Shown: positions 22,393 to 35,500 of the stretch, one piece after another | How positions within the stretch are numbered: the first letter of the stretch is position 1 | Layout of the letters: each line of letters starts with the position of its first letter | From: Cymodocea nodosa | Lineage: Eukaryota > Streptophyta > Magnoliopsida > Alismatales > Cymodoceaceae | DNA length: 64,000 nucleotides | Direction of reading: 5' to 3' | Assembly: GCA_036874045.1 (NCBI GenBank) | Contig: CM072343.1 | Span: 13,784,001-13,848,000 of the forward strand | Program-made: the position numbers and the translations under genes | The notes under the pieces: generated by a model | Seen by the model: the letters and a program-made list of their open reading frames with translations, nothing else | Databases searched by the model: none | Told to the model about the DNA's origin: nothing

Positions 22393-24212
22393 TGTTTGCT
22401 TTGTTAACTTCTATTTGTAAATTAGTTAATTTATCTTTATGCTTATTAGTAATTCCTTTTTAGAAGTCAATAAACAATCTTTCACACAAATTAGATATTA
22501 ATTCTAATTTGTATTTTAACTGCAAGTGCACAGTGTATATTGTATTTGTGTGCAAGTACAGGTCGATCCCACAGAGAATTGAGGAAGAATTGTGTACAGT
22601 TCCATTTTTAATAATGAAATTTATATATTCAGTAAGCACTCCATTGACGTATAGCTATTTCAACGGACTAACCTCGTGGAATTGAAGTAACTCAATGAAG
22701 CTATCTATCCAGTTTAATACTGCTATTTACAAAGGAATTCGGCCGACCATTGGGCGGTTCCACATATTGTAAATAACATCAATTAAGCTCTTTATTGCTA
22801 GTTAATATTAGATTTATCATTCAACAACACTAACATTCAGATATTTCAAATAGTAACCATTAAAATCTTTAAGTATTAGGAATGATTCAATTTTAGTAAA
22901 CTGTAAAACTATTTTCTATTTCCTAAATTAAACAAACATGAAACATTCAAAACACTGACAATGATAACATTAATCACAATACAAAACAAACAATACAACA
23001 CTCAAATACTAACTATAAACACAGATAAGTTGTTTTTGGTATTTTTGTTTTGATATGATCATGAAAATGGGCGAAAGGTGAAATATAAAAGTAATCTCTA
23101 TCGATAGTAAAAACTTCTGTCACTACATGCGATGCGATTACACCACTGAAAACTTAATCACTTACAATTCTGCCTCCTCTTCCTATAGAATCGCAAGTCC
23201 AGAATTGCAAGATAATCTCCTCTTCAATATACTGGCATCAACCCGAAACCAAGGCTAGAAGCTTTACGTTCTCCTGAGATATGAGTCAGTACTTAGTGAA
23301 AATGGCTTCCCTTCCCGCGACGTGATCACTCCTCATAGTGGTTGTTAGGTACTTTGTTTGCCTCGGAATCGACCCGACATCAGGAAAGTATCCTCACAGA
23401 CCTCCGATGGTTGGTGATTATGGTGGTGATGGTTGTGGTGGTTGGTGTGGAACTTCAGGGAACTTCCGACGCTGCCTGCAGATAGCTTGGTTTGTCCTCC
23501 TCCACAAACACATTGGCCACACACCGCCAACCACCCTTTCTTCGTTTTTTCTCCTTTTCTTTTATATTTCTTTAGTGGTAACTACTTCTGCTTAGAAGAT
23601 TGGTTGGATTTCCTTCATTCATATCAACGATGGTGATTTCTTCTCCCTTCCACAAGTGAATTCTTGTGTGATACGTGCAATCGTGGTTTTCCTTCGAATG
23701 TCCTATTTCTGTAATTGCTATAGTGGCATATTAGAAATTAAATGATCCGTGGAGTTACAAATAACTCAACGGACTTACTTCGTTGATTTAACTAAAAAAC
23801 ACGTGCAATAAAGAAATAAGCTGCTAACCTAACGTGTACAGTTATGCTAAATTAACGAGTTATACATGTGCATCTCATGTGATATACTAAAGTATTTAAA
23901 TTCAACACGTGTAATCTAGGAAATAATAAAATATTCTTTAAGCATTTACAACATAACTGTCTAGTATATTAAACATAACTCTCTGAATTAACAGAAAATT
24001 TAGATACTAAAGAATTTCACAGCCTGCAATTTACCGACAGTTCATAAATGTACTAAATTAACACTAATTTCCTAGAATTATGTAGATTCTTTCATTAAAG
24101 CATATAACAGTGTAATAATAACATAAGGACTTAATTTTCATATGATAAGCTAAAAATTATGTAATTAACCATCATATAATCGTTAATATTATACACTTTT
24201 TCATTCTAAACA
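22393..24212 (-). repeat. E2 3' LTR
   Basis: It begins TGTTTGCTTTGTTAAC and ends CATTCTAAACA before the polypurine tract, about 1.82 kb. It has the U5-side stretch AAGTACAGGTCGATCCC (about 22554-22570), a TATAAAAG box on the minus strand (23559-23566), and TAACTCAACG and CACGTG motifs. Confidence 0.88.
23559..23566 (-). promoter_or_regulatory. Putative TATA box of the E2 3' LTR
   Basis: The minus strand reads TATAAAAG at the same LTR position as in E1, S1 and E3. Confidence 0.5.
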
Positions 24213-25986
24213 CTTCCCCCATACTTAAATTTTGCTAGTCCCTTAGCAAACTAAGATCTAACTAATTGGTCTTTCTAAAGTGCTAGATTTAATTCTTCAT
24301 TTCACTCTTCTTCAGAATAATAAATTTGATTACTGTATAGATATTCTATATGCTTCAGCAATCTGTTTTAACTTTGTTTTCTCCTCTTCAACCTGCAAAT
24401 ATATTTAGAATATATGTAAATTACATACAAAATATATCAGCATCACATAAGTGTTAATTATATTATCATTTTTTTCTTTTCACCATCTGTCATCCTGAAT
24501 TTTCCAATATGATTTCTAGAATAAATTTCAAGTACATATGAATCAAAACACAATCCAATTCAATATGATTAAGACAAGTAGAATAAAGAATTGTATCTCA
24601 AATAAACAACTTCAAAAGTCTATTCTAGATTCATACTTCAACAATTTTAGATAACATAACATATACTCAATTCAGAAGATATCTGTATTTCACAAAACAC
24701 TTGTATCTTTACAAAACAATATATGCATATTTGTACTTTTAAAAGTTAATTTGGCAAGCTTGAATCATATAAGAGCTTTCTAGTGTACCCATGTATCGAG
24801 CTTTTAGTCAACAATCCCAGATCTGATTAGGATCTTAGGTTGCCAGATTTAAAGAGTCATTTTTTAGGTCAACAATCCTTACATACCTATCTGCTCAAGT
24901 ACAAAAGGCTCGTGATCAAACAAGTCAATAAACTCTCAAAAGTTTTCTCTTTTTTTCCTCTTTTTTTCTTTTCAACACAGTATTTGTACGTATTTCATTA
25001 ATACAGATGCAATAAAACACAAATCTTGTATATTCCTGCTCTTATTATTTACTGAAAATATGAATCCTTATCAATAAGCTCATACTTTTTTTGTAATTTA
25101 ATAAGATCTACACATAAATCATTCTACAAGTTTAATCAATCAAATTAAATGTATCATTGATCATATGTATTTCCTTTAATCCAAAAATCAACATTTCAGC
25201 TCTTTTAGGATTTCAGATAATTTACGGAGTTTCAGTTAAACATTCTGATTTCTTTTTAAAATTGTGAAACTATTAAACTCATAAATTTCAGCAAAAACAT
25301 AAGATACTATATCTAGATTTGTATGAGTAGTAAAATTTGTAGCATCTTATATAAGATTATAAATATAACATTTTAGTAGTTACAGTTCTTTAAAAATTTT
25401 GCAGTTTCAATTATCGGATAGTTATAGCAACTTTATCAAAAATTTTCAACTTCCATAGAACTTTTGTAGTACTATTTTAATTCTTCTAATTAACAAAATT
25501 ACATCGCTGTTACTTTAGTTACCTCCCCCCCATACCTACATTTTGTATTGTCCTCAATGTAAAAGATTTTTCAGTAAATATAGTAATTGCAGTAGGCATG
25601 AATATTGTTTCATTAACTTAACACCTAACTCAACGAACTTAATTCGTTGAGTTAATGAATAACTCCACGAACTGAGTTTAAATGTGAATTCAGGATAAGT
25701 AATTAATTACATACCTTGTTCTTTTGTATCTCCTTCAATATCTTCCGATTTTTGAATCTGAAAAACTTTTCATTCACAATTAAAAGTAGAATATATAACA
25801 ACAAAACATAACTTGTTAACCAGTGTCTTGTGTGGAACCCAGGCTCCTATGCCTTTAGTGGCTCACAAGCAAGCTAGTTGGTTTCCTAGAACAGATACCA
25901 ACAAACTGGATTGATATTTTTGTTTTTCTTTTTTTTCTAAAAATAAATGCAGACTACACATAACATTAAAAACACATCATCATACT
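24213..25986 (-). other. E2 3' non-coding module
   Basis: The outer polypurine tract is at 24213-24226 and a second purine tract is at about 25517-25532 on the minus strand. About 24.3-25.2 kb matches E1 1.2-2.09 kb and Ty1 E6 55.14-56.03 kb. A TAACTCAACG/CGTTGAGTTA pair lies near 25625-25660, and the shared 3' block of the F-box module lies near 25.83-25.9 kb. No coding signal is seen. Confidence 0.7.
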
Positions 25987-27153
25987 TTAAGAACATGACT
26001 GAAAAGTAGTAACAAATGGAATAAGTGTGTCAATCCAAGCAAACTTTTTTGGCATAATTCTTCTTGATATCAATTCTGTTTCAATGCAGTCTATTTTGCT
26101 TTTTAATTTGTAAACTTGTAGTATGTTATCAATACTAAATATAAGTGTATTTCCATTAATGAAATGAAATGCAGAAAGAGATCCTCTTTTGTTCCAAGAT
26201 AGTGTAGCTGTTTCTATTTCTACATCTATTTCGATATATTCCTCTTCCCACTTCCATTCATTTAGGCCTTTTATAATCCAAATTTGAAATTTCTTCAATT
26301 CATCCCACCATCTTATTAGACATAAAATAGGATCATCATATTCATTATACCACATTCCTAATTGAATTTTATCATATTCTGCAGATGGTGGTTTAGCTAT
26401 ATCACTTGGTATAGGTAATATTTTTATAAAATCATCATAACTGTCTATGCTTACTATGTATAAATCAGATCTAAATGCAACTGATATATCTGTGATTAGA
26501 TATATATATCCATCAAGTATGACATGTATGCTGTTAATTAATGATTTCTATCCTAGATATATCATATTATTTTCAGTCCAAGATCTATTCAGAAAATTAT
26601 ACACACTTAAGCATAAATCTTCATCCCAATTTCTAGTAGGTCTCCAATAATATAATTTTTCAGGAATGGTCAAATTTTTATCAGAAAATATTAAAGCTAA
26701 CCCATAATTTTCAGTTGGTACTTCATATCTATTAGGCCTTCCTATATTCCATTCTTCTCTTAAGAGAGGATTTCTAATCAAAATATCAGGTAACAGAATT
26801 GCATACCTTGGTTTGGTTCCGTATATAATTAATCCTTCATCCATCCCCATAATATGATCTATTCCTTCTAATGTATTGGGTGGAAATCCAACAGTTTCTT
26901 CCATATTCAGATATTCATAGCTAATTGAACTATGATTAAATGACTTCCATAAAAATCCATCTCTAATCTTAGTCATTTTTGCAGCTTGTAGTCCATGAAA
27001 ATATTTTTCTCTAACATAGTCTTTAATATCCTTTGATACACAACACAATCTGCATAGATCATTAGCTGACAAGTTACTCAGTACTTCCCTTAGTAATTCT
27101 ATATGACATAAACAAAAATTAACAGAGAAAAAATTAAGATAGCTACTACACAC
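25987..27153 (-). pseudogene. F-box/FBA-like gene carried in sense by E2
   Basis: This is the best preserved copy. The N-terminal part has ELLREVLSNLSANDLCRLCC followed by VSKDIKDYV, which fits the F-box pattern LPxELLxEILSRLPxxxLxRLRCVSKxW. Then come WNIGRPNRYEVPTENYGLAL, SVYNFLNRSWTENN, LCLIRWWDELKKFQIWIIKG and NTLIFSIDNILQVYKLK. These fit a plant F-box-associated domain with its conserved W and beta-strand spacing. In plants this protein type recruits substrates to SCF ubiquitin ligases through SKP1/ASK. I see no clear ATG directly before the F-box part, so a spliced leader or loss of the original start is possible. It lies between gag and the non-coding module, with no introns apparent, as expected for a retro-captured cDNA. 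Fossil; broken. Confidence 0.72.
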
Positions 27154-27300
27154 CCTCGTGGAGTTAGGTCATAACTCAACGGACTAAGTTCGTTGAGTTA
27201 AGTAATAACTCTACGATACTATTGACTATAAGTAAACTTACATTTTTTTTTATATTTTTCTACTTACTATATTATACATAGTTACTTTAGTTATGATGTT

Positions 27301-28650
27301 TCATTCGGTTACCCTCCCAAAGGAGGTATCAATTTCATTAATAGTTCTGTTAATAGAGTTAGGCACTACTTGCATTGACAATCCTCCAATAGGTCTAACT
27401 TCTATTGATTCTTTCTATCTAGGGGGTATATTTCTATTTATATTTTGATTTTGAATTGTAGCATTTCCAAATACAAAATCTAGACGATTGTTTAATTGTT
27501 GAATTATCTTTTCTAATTTCTCTATTCTATATCCTTGTTCAATCAATGCTTCATAACTTATATTGTTGTCATTTATATTTTCTCCTACCTAGAAATTGTT
27601 GTTTCTGCAAGATAAATTCAGGTGATTTCTCCAATTAGGGTTATACGAATTTCCAAAGTTATCTTTCTAGTTTCTAGCATAAATAATATCTAAATCATTA
27701 ACATTTGTACTCTTTTCTGCTAGTTTCTTATTTAATGATAACTGTTCTATTTTCTTTGTTCATTTAGTTAATTTAACTTCAAGAATAGTGCTTGAATCTA
27801 TTTCATGCATTCCCCTTGGCAATATTCTTTTATCTACAATAACTTTAGCTAAGTTCTCCTACTATGCAGTTCTTTTTGCAAAGTTTTCTAAGTGTGCCCA
27901 TGCTTCTTCACTACACAATTTTAAAAATCCATTCTGACAAGTAGATTCTAATAAAGATTTCGTTGAAACATCTATACCTTCATAAATTATACCTATTAAT
28001 TGTGCTTTACTCATTGCATGATATGGACATTGAGTTAGTAAATCTTTAAATCTTTCAAAATATTTCCAGAATGATTCTCTCTATTTTTGGCTACACATTA
28101 ATATTTTCTTTTTCTTTTTAATCGTTTGATGTGTTGGATAATATTTTTCCAGAAAAATAGAGCAAAATTGAATCCATGTAGAAATTGAATCAGGCAACAG
28201 AGTATATAACCATCTCTTAGCTGTGTCTTTTAAAGTAAAAGGGATATATCTAAGTTTAATAGCATCTATACTCATATTCGGCATTTTCATCATTTGACAA
28301 ACTTCGTTAAATTCTCTACGAAAATAATAGGCATCCTCACTTTCTAATCCATGAAAATGTGGCAATTGACTAATATAATTAGATTTCAATTCAAACCTAT
28401 CTCCCTCAAAGTTTTGCAATCGAATACATGAAGGTTCATCAACTAATTCAGGATACAGAATTTCCCCTAATGGTTTCTCTACTGGAGTAGCCATATCTTC
28501 GTTATCTTTTAAAGAAAGTTTAGTTACACCCCTAAGGATTTCGTTAAAATCCAATTCAAAAAATTTTTTAGTACGTTTCTGTGTTGAATAATTCTGTGTA
28601 GGTGTTCTTACTAATCATTTAGTGCTAGGAGAACGAATCCATGTGCTCAT
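27301..28650 (-). pseudogene. E2 gag capsid (retrotrans_gag) domain, located 3' of pol
   Basis: The start is chosen at MSTWIRSPSTK (28650). Conserved capsid features are FELKSNYISQLPHFHGLE, AYYFRREFNEVCQMMKMPNM, IPFTLKDTAKRWLYTLLPDS and FLEKYYPTHQT. A charged, N-rich C-terminal half follows, ending at 27301. There is no zinc knuckle in this reading region. The nearest one, CEFCRLEGHDIFDC, is about 9 kb upstream in sense at the head of pol. The placement matches E1. Broken fossil. Confidence 0.83.
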
Positions 28651-29613
28651 AAACTCTTAACATAAAATAAAATAACAGAAGATTAATTACATACCAGTCT
28701 GAAGTTTTACTTTTAGTAAATAATTGTTTGATGGATGAAGTTGAATCAGCTGCTTCTCCTTCCAATTCCCCAACAAATTTTCTTTTCTCAAATGCTGGTA
28801 ACTTGTAAATAAGATTCTGTTCTATATTTATAATGCACGTCCATAAAGCAAATGAATCTCGTTGCAAGAACTTGTCTTGTAACGTGCAGTCTGGTTCCTA
28901 CTTTTATGGTACGTGTGCCACTTCTAATTTCAAATTTGAGTAACCGCTAAACCCACGAAGTTTCGTTCGTGGCTAAAAGAATAACCGTTTAGCTTAATCC
29001 AAGAACTAACCTCATTGAGTTATAGTTAACTCAATGGACTAGCTTCGGTTACTATTGCTAACTCCATGGACTAACTTCATTGAGTTATAGATAACTCAAC
29101 GGGGTGACCTTATATTATATTATTGACCTCGTGTAGTTAAGGTTAACCCAACGGACTTACTTCATTGAGTTAACACTTAGCAAATTTCTAAAACTCACTC
29201 CTCGTATTAACTTCTATAGTTCTTTTCTCTCCTACATTTTGTTAACTTGATTAAAGTTAAATACATGTCATTAATGCAGTGTTCTTATTAAAACTCATTT
29301 AAATCTGAACATTATATAAATATTTAACTTGTAGTTCATTTCATGTTATGCAGAATTTAAATTTTTCTCTGTAGCATGTAGATATTTTCAAGCATTAATT
29401 AGTTATCGTGCCTTTAATCTTGTCATTTAGCAGATTGCATAATGTTCAAATAGTTGTTTAATATTCAAGATAGTTCATCAATTATATCATTCATTCACAA
29501 ACACGAATGTAAAAACATTTGAAAAATATTCATTCATTAATATGAATAGTTTTACATTACATTCAATTAGATATCTTTCATACAAATACATACAAGTAGA
29601 CGAACAATACAAT
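28651..29613 (-). other. E2 spacer between accessory ORF and gag
   Basis: A single copy of the motif-bearing unit lies at about 28970-29180, with a perfect inverted pair CATTGAGTTA (29013-29022) and TAACTCAATG (29027-29036). The rest is AT-rich, without coding signal. Confidence 0.6.
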
Positions 29614-31854
29614 TTAATCTCTTCTCCTAAGTTCATCTATTTCCTTCTGGAGTCTTTCTACTTGTTGCTCTAATAGGTTAATTCTTTCTACAGCTCCTGT
29701 AACTCCTCCAGAAGGATCAACAATTTCTGTAGCAGCATAATTTCTGTACTCTTTCACTAAAATGGTTCTTGATCTTATCCTTTTGGATGCCCATTTCATG
29801 AAATCAATACTATCCACCATCAGTAGTGGAATCAAATCTCCATAAAATAATTTCTTCTTTACTACTTTCAGCTTGGAGATAAATACTTTGTACTAATTAA
29901 CTTGAATTCTGTTTACAACTACATACGTAGCCCAATTGACAAATTGACTAAGTTCAATGTCGTGGCCTTGTCTTTGATAAATAGTTTTTACCAATATGGT
30001 TGCGACCATGTGTGCCTTTCCATTTAAGTACTTCAATCTATTCAGTAATGGCACACCAGGGTCGATGGCTATGCACTATTTAATTTCCTGTTCAACCCAT
30101 TCCACTATAGTTGTTTCTTCCAAAATTTCAATTCCTTCATTTCTCAGTCCGAAAATATTGTGGAGAAGCTCTAGTGTTATCTGTACATCAACTTTCTCCA
30201 CGTTGGAAATTAATCCTCTTTCTCTTTCTCTCAAATTTGCATAAAAGTAGGGCACTAGATTTTCATATACTGCATGCCCTCTCTGTTGAGAAATAAACTG
30301 TAGTAGACCTTGGAACTCAAATAAATCTTTGATTTCTTACATTCCATCCCAATTTACTGGTCTACTGTAAATGATATCATAACCCTTAATCTCTTGGTAT
30401 TTATTATAAGCTTCCTAACTCCAAAAGTATACATCATTTAAAACTATTGCCTCAATAGGGTCAGGAATATGAATTTGTTGCTCTAGAGGGGTTTGTTCTT
30501 GAACTTCCTCTTCCAAATGCTGAACTTAGACTTGTTGAAAATGCTCTGAGGATTCTTGAATATTTGTTTCTGCTTCTATCTATGGTGGTGAGCCAGTAGA
30601 ACTCTCCACTCTGTCTTGAATACTTTCCAAAAATTACTGAAGAGTTTCTTGCGCTTAAGTGGAATCTGTAGAGTCATTTCTTTCCATATATACTTGTTCA
30701 GCTTCTTGTTCATTTTTTGTTCTTTCTTCTTCCTCTTGACTACCAATCTGCATTGTCACAGTTCTTTCTGATTCTGTGGCAGATTGGGATGGAGTTACGG
30801 GCAAATCAACTTCTGCCCTAATTTTTGTTTCTTCTTCTTGTACAGGCTACAGACTAGTTTCAGCCTATTTTTCTTCTTCTATTTGCTCTTGCTGCTCCTA
30901 CTCCTGCTCCTCCTCAGAATTGGATAGCAGGTTTACAAAATTTGGCTCTACAAGCTCTACTAACATTTGTATTTCAGATTTAATCTCCTCGTGATATTCA
31001 GACACTATTTCTTTTCCTTTCCTTTTTCTAATTAATTGTGTTTGTTCTTCCTCTTCCTCATTTGAAATTAAATCCACAAAAATAGGCTCTGCAAGCCTTT
31101 GAGCCACAGGTACTGGCTCTTCTTGTTTAATTCTTTCCATAATTACTGGTCTCGAAGGACCAACTTCATCTCCTTTTGTAGCAGGTTTGGCAGTAGCTTC
31201 ACGATGCTGTTCCACTTTGATTCTATATTAGGCTTTCAGCTTTTCTGCAGCCCTCTTTTTGCACCGTGCATCAAACACCAGATGTGCTATAGCTACTACC
31301 AATTCTTCTGGTTCTCCTTGGTCTTTTCCTATTTGAACCAGTTCTTGAAATTCTCTTTTTTCTTCTTCAGTAGAAGGCCCCAAAATTGCTGCTCGTTCCA
31401 TCGGCCTTGGTGGTGGAACTAAAGGTCCTGGTTGATGTTCCTCAAGAAGAGGTCTTTCAATAATTAGTTCCTCTTGTTCTTTAGTTGCCTCTTCTTCATT
31501 TTCTTTCCTTTCTTGCTCCTAGATCACCCATTTAGCTCATCCACATATTCGTCTTTTGAACCAGAGCTAGGACTTATGTTGGATTAATTCTAGGGCAACT
31601 TCGTTGTTTGGCCTTATTTTTCTCTCTTTGCTTACAACAATTTCCGTAGCAACCTTTATTCTTGTTTCTATTATTTGTGGTATTTGTATACCCAAATATA
31701 CTAAAACTCTTCTGAAGTTGAAAAGTTTAGATTCTACCTTCTGTAGTTCTTTTTCTCTCGTCGTATTTCTAATTTTCTGCCTCGTGTGCCATTCTTCTAA
31801 TTCTTTAAGAAATTCTGAAGTGTCAACTGCATCTTCCTAGAACTCAAGTGTCAT
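29614..31854 (-). pseudogene. Accessory ORF of E2
   Basis: The start is MTLEF (31854), as in E1. The N-terminal part is charged and helical, with a TRQKIRNTTREKELQ-type segment. The middle is acidic and rich in E, Q and S. The C-terminal part has TKWASK-like and KEYRNYAATEIVDPSG segments, and ends in the heptad-like ERINLLEQQVERLQKEIDEL then RRRD (29614), a likely coiled coil. The IFGL/LFYGD core is partly recognisable. Function is unknown. It shares position and family with the E1 ORF and with the E6 ORF of a Ty1 element. Broken fossil, several breaks. Confidence 0.68.
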
Positions 31855-32569
31855 CTTCCTCATCGTAGAGTTACACAACGGCACAGAGTCACTCTGATCT
31901 CTACTGTTCTAAGTTCTAAATGATTCTATGGATAATGCCCCCAAAACCCTAAGTTTAAGATAAATAAGCCCTAAGTTTAGGCGGGTAATCGGGTCATTTC
32001 CCACACCAACTCTTGCTCTCTCATTAGTGGAATTACGGTTAACTCAACGGACATAGTCCGTGGACTTAACTATAGTACTCTGTTGAGTTATAGTTAACTC
32101 AACGGGGTAAGTTCGTTAACTAATCCTAGACTCAACGGAGTAAGTTCGTTGAGTTTAGCGTAATTCAACGGACTTCCTGTAAAGTTATATCTAAAAAAAA
32201 AAATTCTTCGGTCAAGACTGAAGAGATCTAGTCTAATCGCTCTTACTTTTTCCATATTTTAAAAATTCTTCGGTCAAACCGTTATATTCCTCGGTTGAAC
32301 CGAAATTAAATATTTTCTTTCTTTCTTCATTTTTTTTATCGGTTGAACCGATACTATGCTTCGGTAAAATTGACATTTTTACTAAATAATATATAGATTT
32401 TTTTATGTTTTTATGTTTTAGTTAGACCGATGGATCTTGTTGGTTGAACCACAACAATTTTTTTTTGTGCTTCGGTAAAACCGATAACTCCTTTCGATTT
32501 AACAGAAACTATGTTTAAATAATAATAATAATAATTATTATTATTTTAATAAAATCAAATGATTTCTTA
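31855..32569 (-). other. E2 spacer between pol and accessory ORF
   Basis: It holds a CGTTGAGTTA/TAACTCAACG cluster at 32025-32170, with the inverted pair 32082-32090 and 32095-32103. It also has palindromic TCGGTTGAACCGA at 32291-32303 and 32339-32351, and TTCGGTAAAACCGAT at 32471-32485. An AATAATAATTATTATT stretch lies near 32518-32545. No coding signal is seen. Confidence 0.65.
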
Positions 32570-35500
32570 CTAAGTAAAGCTCGAGTAGTCCTTTACTCTT
32601 ACTTCTTCTATAATTCCAAAAGAACTTTTTGGTATCTTCAAAATAGGTCTAAGTCTTTGTCCATTTACTTTAAATATGTTCTGATTTTTAGAGCTTTCAA
32701 TTTCAATAGCTCCATAGGGATAAATATTTTGAACTATGTAAGGTCCTGCCCATCTAGATCTTAATTTTCCTAGATGGTTATGAAGTCTAGTCATATAAAG
32801 ATATACTTCTTGTCCTATTTCAAAGGTTTTTGGAATAATTTTATTATCATGCTAGAACTTCATTTTCTCTTTTTCTCTTACAGTTTTCGAATAAGCTTCA
32901 TTCCTAAATTCTTCTAATTCAATCAATTGTAATTTCCTATTTTCAGCAGTTTGATTCAAATTAGTGTTCAACGTTTTTAATGCCCAATAAGCTTTATGTT
33001 CAATTTCAACTAGTAAATGACAACTTTTTCCATATACTAGCCTAAAAGGTGACATACCTAAGCTTGTCTTATAAGCAGTTCTATAAGCCCAAAGTGCATC
33101 TATCAATTTATTAGCCCAATCTGTTCTAGTAGGATTTACTACTTTTTCTAAGATTAACTTAATTTGTTTGTTTGCACTTTCTACTTGTCCACTGGTTTGC
33201 GGATGATATGATGTTGCAATTTTGTGGTTTACTCCATATTTCTTCATTAAGGCTTCAAAACTTCTATTACAGAAATGAGTTCCTTTATCACAGATAATAG
33301 CTTTAGGTATTCCAAATCTAGCAATTATATTGGTTCTTATAAAATGTATTACCACTTTGTTGTCATTAGTTCTTGTAGGAATAGCTTCTGTCCATTTAGA
33401 TACATAATCCATCCCCAACAATATGTAATTAAATTGATTAGACATAGGAAATGGACCCATAAAATCTATTCCCCACACATCAAAGATTTCAACCTCAACA
33501 ATAAGATTAAGAGGCAGCATATTCCTCTTTGATATTCTTCCTATTTGTTGACACTTTAAATAGCTTAAGCAGTATTTATGAGCATCTTTGAATAGTGTTG
33601 GCCATTAAAATCCACATTGCAAAATTTTGGCAGCAATTTTCCTTGAACCAAAATGCCCTCCACATGCTTGGTCATGGTAGAAAGACAATATGCTCTGATA
33701 TTCAGTTTCTAGAACACACTTTCTTAAAACCATATCAGGACATTTCTTAAATAAGTATGAGTCTTCCCAATAGTAATATCTCACTCTTGTAAAGAACAAT
33801 TTCTTATCCTGTTTATTCCAATCCTTAGGTGTTAAACCAGTAACTAAGTAATTTACCATGTCTGCATACCAAGGCATTGTGATGATGGTCATTAGCTGTT
33901 CATCAGGAAAATTATCCTTAATTTCAATATTTGACTTTTCTATTTGTAATCTTGATAAATGATCTGCTACTACATTCTCACAACCCTTTTTATCTTTAAT
34001 TTCTAGTTCAAATTCTTGTAATAATAATATCCATTAGATCAATCTAGGTTTAGTCTCTTTCTTTGCTATTAGGTGTTTTAAAGCTAAATGATCCATGTAC
34101 TCTATCACTTTAGCTCCAATCAAATATGATCTAAACTTTTCTAAGGCAAACATAATGGCTAACAGCTCTTTTTCAGTAGTTGTGTAATTAACTTGAGTAT
34201 CATTTAAGGTTTTGCTTGCATAATGAATCACTCTAGGAGATTTTTCTATCTTTTGTCCTAACACTACTCCTACAACAAAATCAGATGCATCGCACATTAA
34301 TTAAAATGGATGGCTCCAATCAGGTGCTTGTATTATAGGAGTTGAAATTAAGCTACTTTTAAGCTTGAAAAATGCTTCTTTGCAATTTTTATCAAAGTTG
34401 AATGGGACATCTTTTAATTGATTAGTTAAAGGTCTAGCTATTTTACTAAAATCTTTAATAAATCTTCTTTAAAATCCAGCATGTCCTAGAAATGATCTAA
34501 TATCTTTTACTGATTTAGGTTCTGGTAGATTAGAAATTACTTCAATTTTAGCTTTATCTACTTCCAACCCCTTCTTAGAAACAACATGACCTAAGACGAT
34601 TCCTTGATTAACCATAAAGTGACATTTTTCCCAATTTAGAACCAGACTTTTTTCCACACAACGTTTTAATACTTGGTCTAAATTATTTAAACACACTTCA
34701 TATGAAGTTCCATAAACAGTAAAATCATCCATAAATATTTCTAAAAAATCTTCAGTCATTCTAGTGAATATGCCCTACATACACCTTTCAAAGGTGGCTA
34801 GTGCATTGCATAATCCGAATGGCATTCTCTTAAAAGCATAAGTTCCATTAGGGCAGGTGAAAGTTGTTTTCTCTTGATCCTCTAATGCTATTGGAACTTG
34901 GTTATATCTTGAATACCCGTCTAGGAAATAAAAATATTCTTGCCCTGCTAGTTTGATCTATAAAAGGTAAGGGAAAATGATCTTTCCTAGTTACAGCATT
35001 CAACTTTCTATAGTCTATACACACTCTCCAGCCTGATTGAATTCTAGTAGGTATCAAGTCCTGACTTTCATTCCTAATTATTGTTAATCTTGATTTCTTG
35101 GGAACTACATGGATTAGACTAACCCATGAGCTATCAAAAATTGGATAAATTATGTCATTATCTAACTATTTCACTATTTCCTTCCTGACTACTTCTTTAA
35201 GGTTTGGATATAATCTCCTCTTAGGAATTCTAACTAGTTTAGCATTCACTTCTAAATATATGTGGTGACAGCATAAAGTTGCACTTAACCCTTTTATATC
35301 AGTCATAGTCCATCCTATTGCTTCTTTATAAGTTTTTACTACATCTTTTAATTTAGCAATTTGATCCTCTTTTAAATCTGAAGCAATAATGATTGGACAT
35401 GTTTGTTTTTCTTCCAAAAATATATAAGTTAATTTAGGAGGTAAAGGTTTTAATTCTAACTATTGCCCATCAAAAGCTAGATCTCCTAATTGAACATCAT

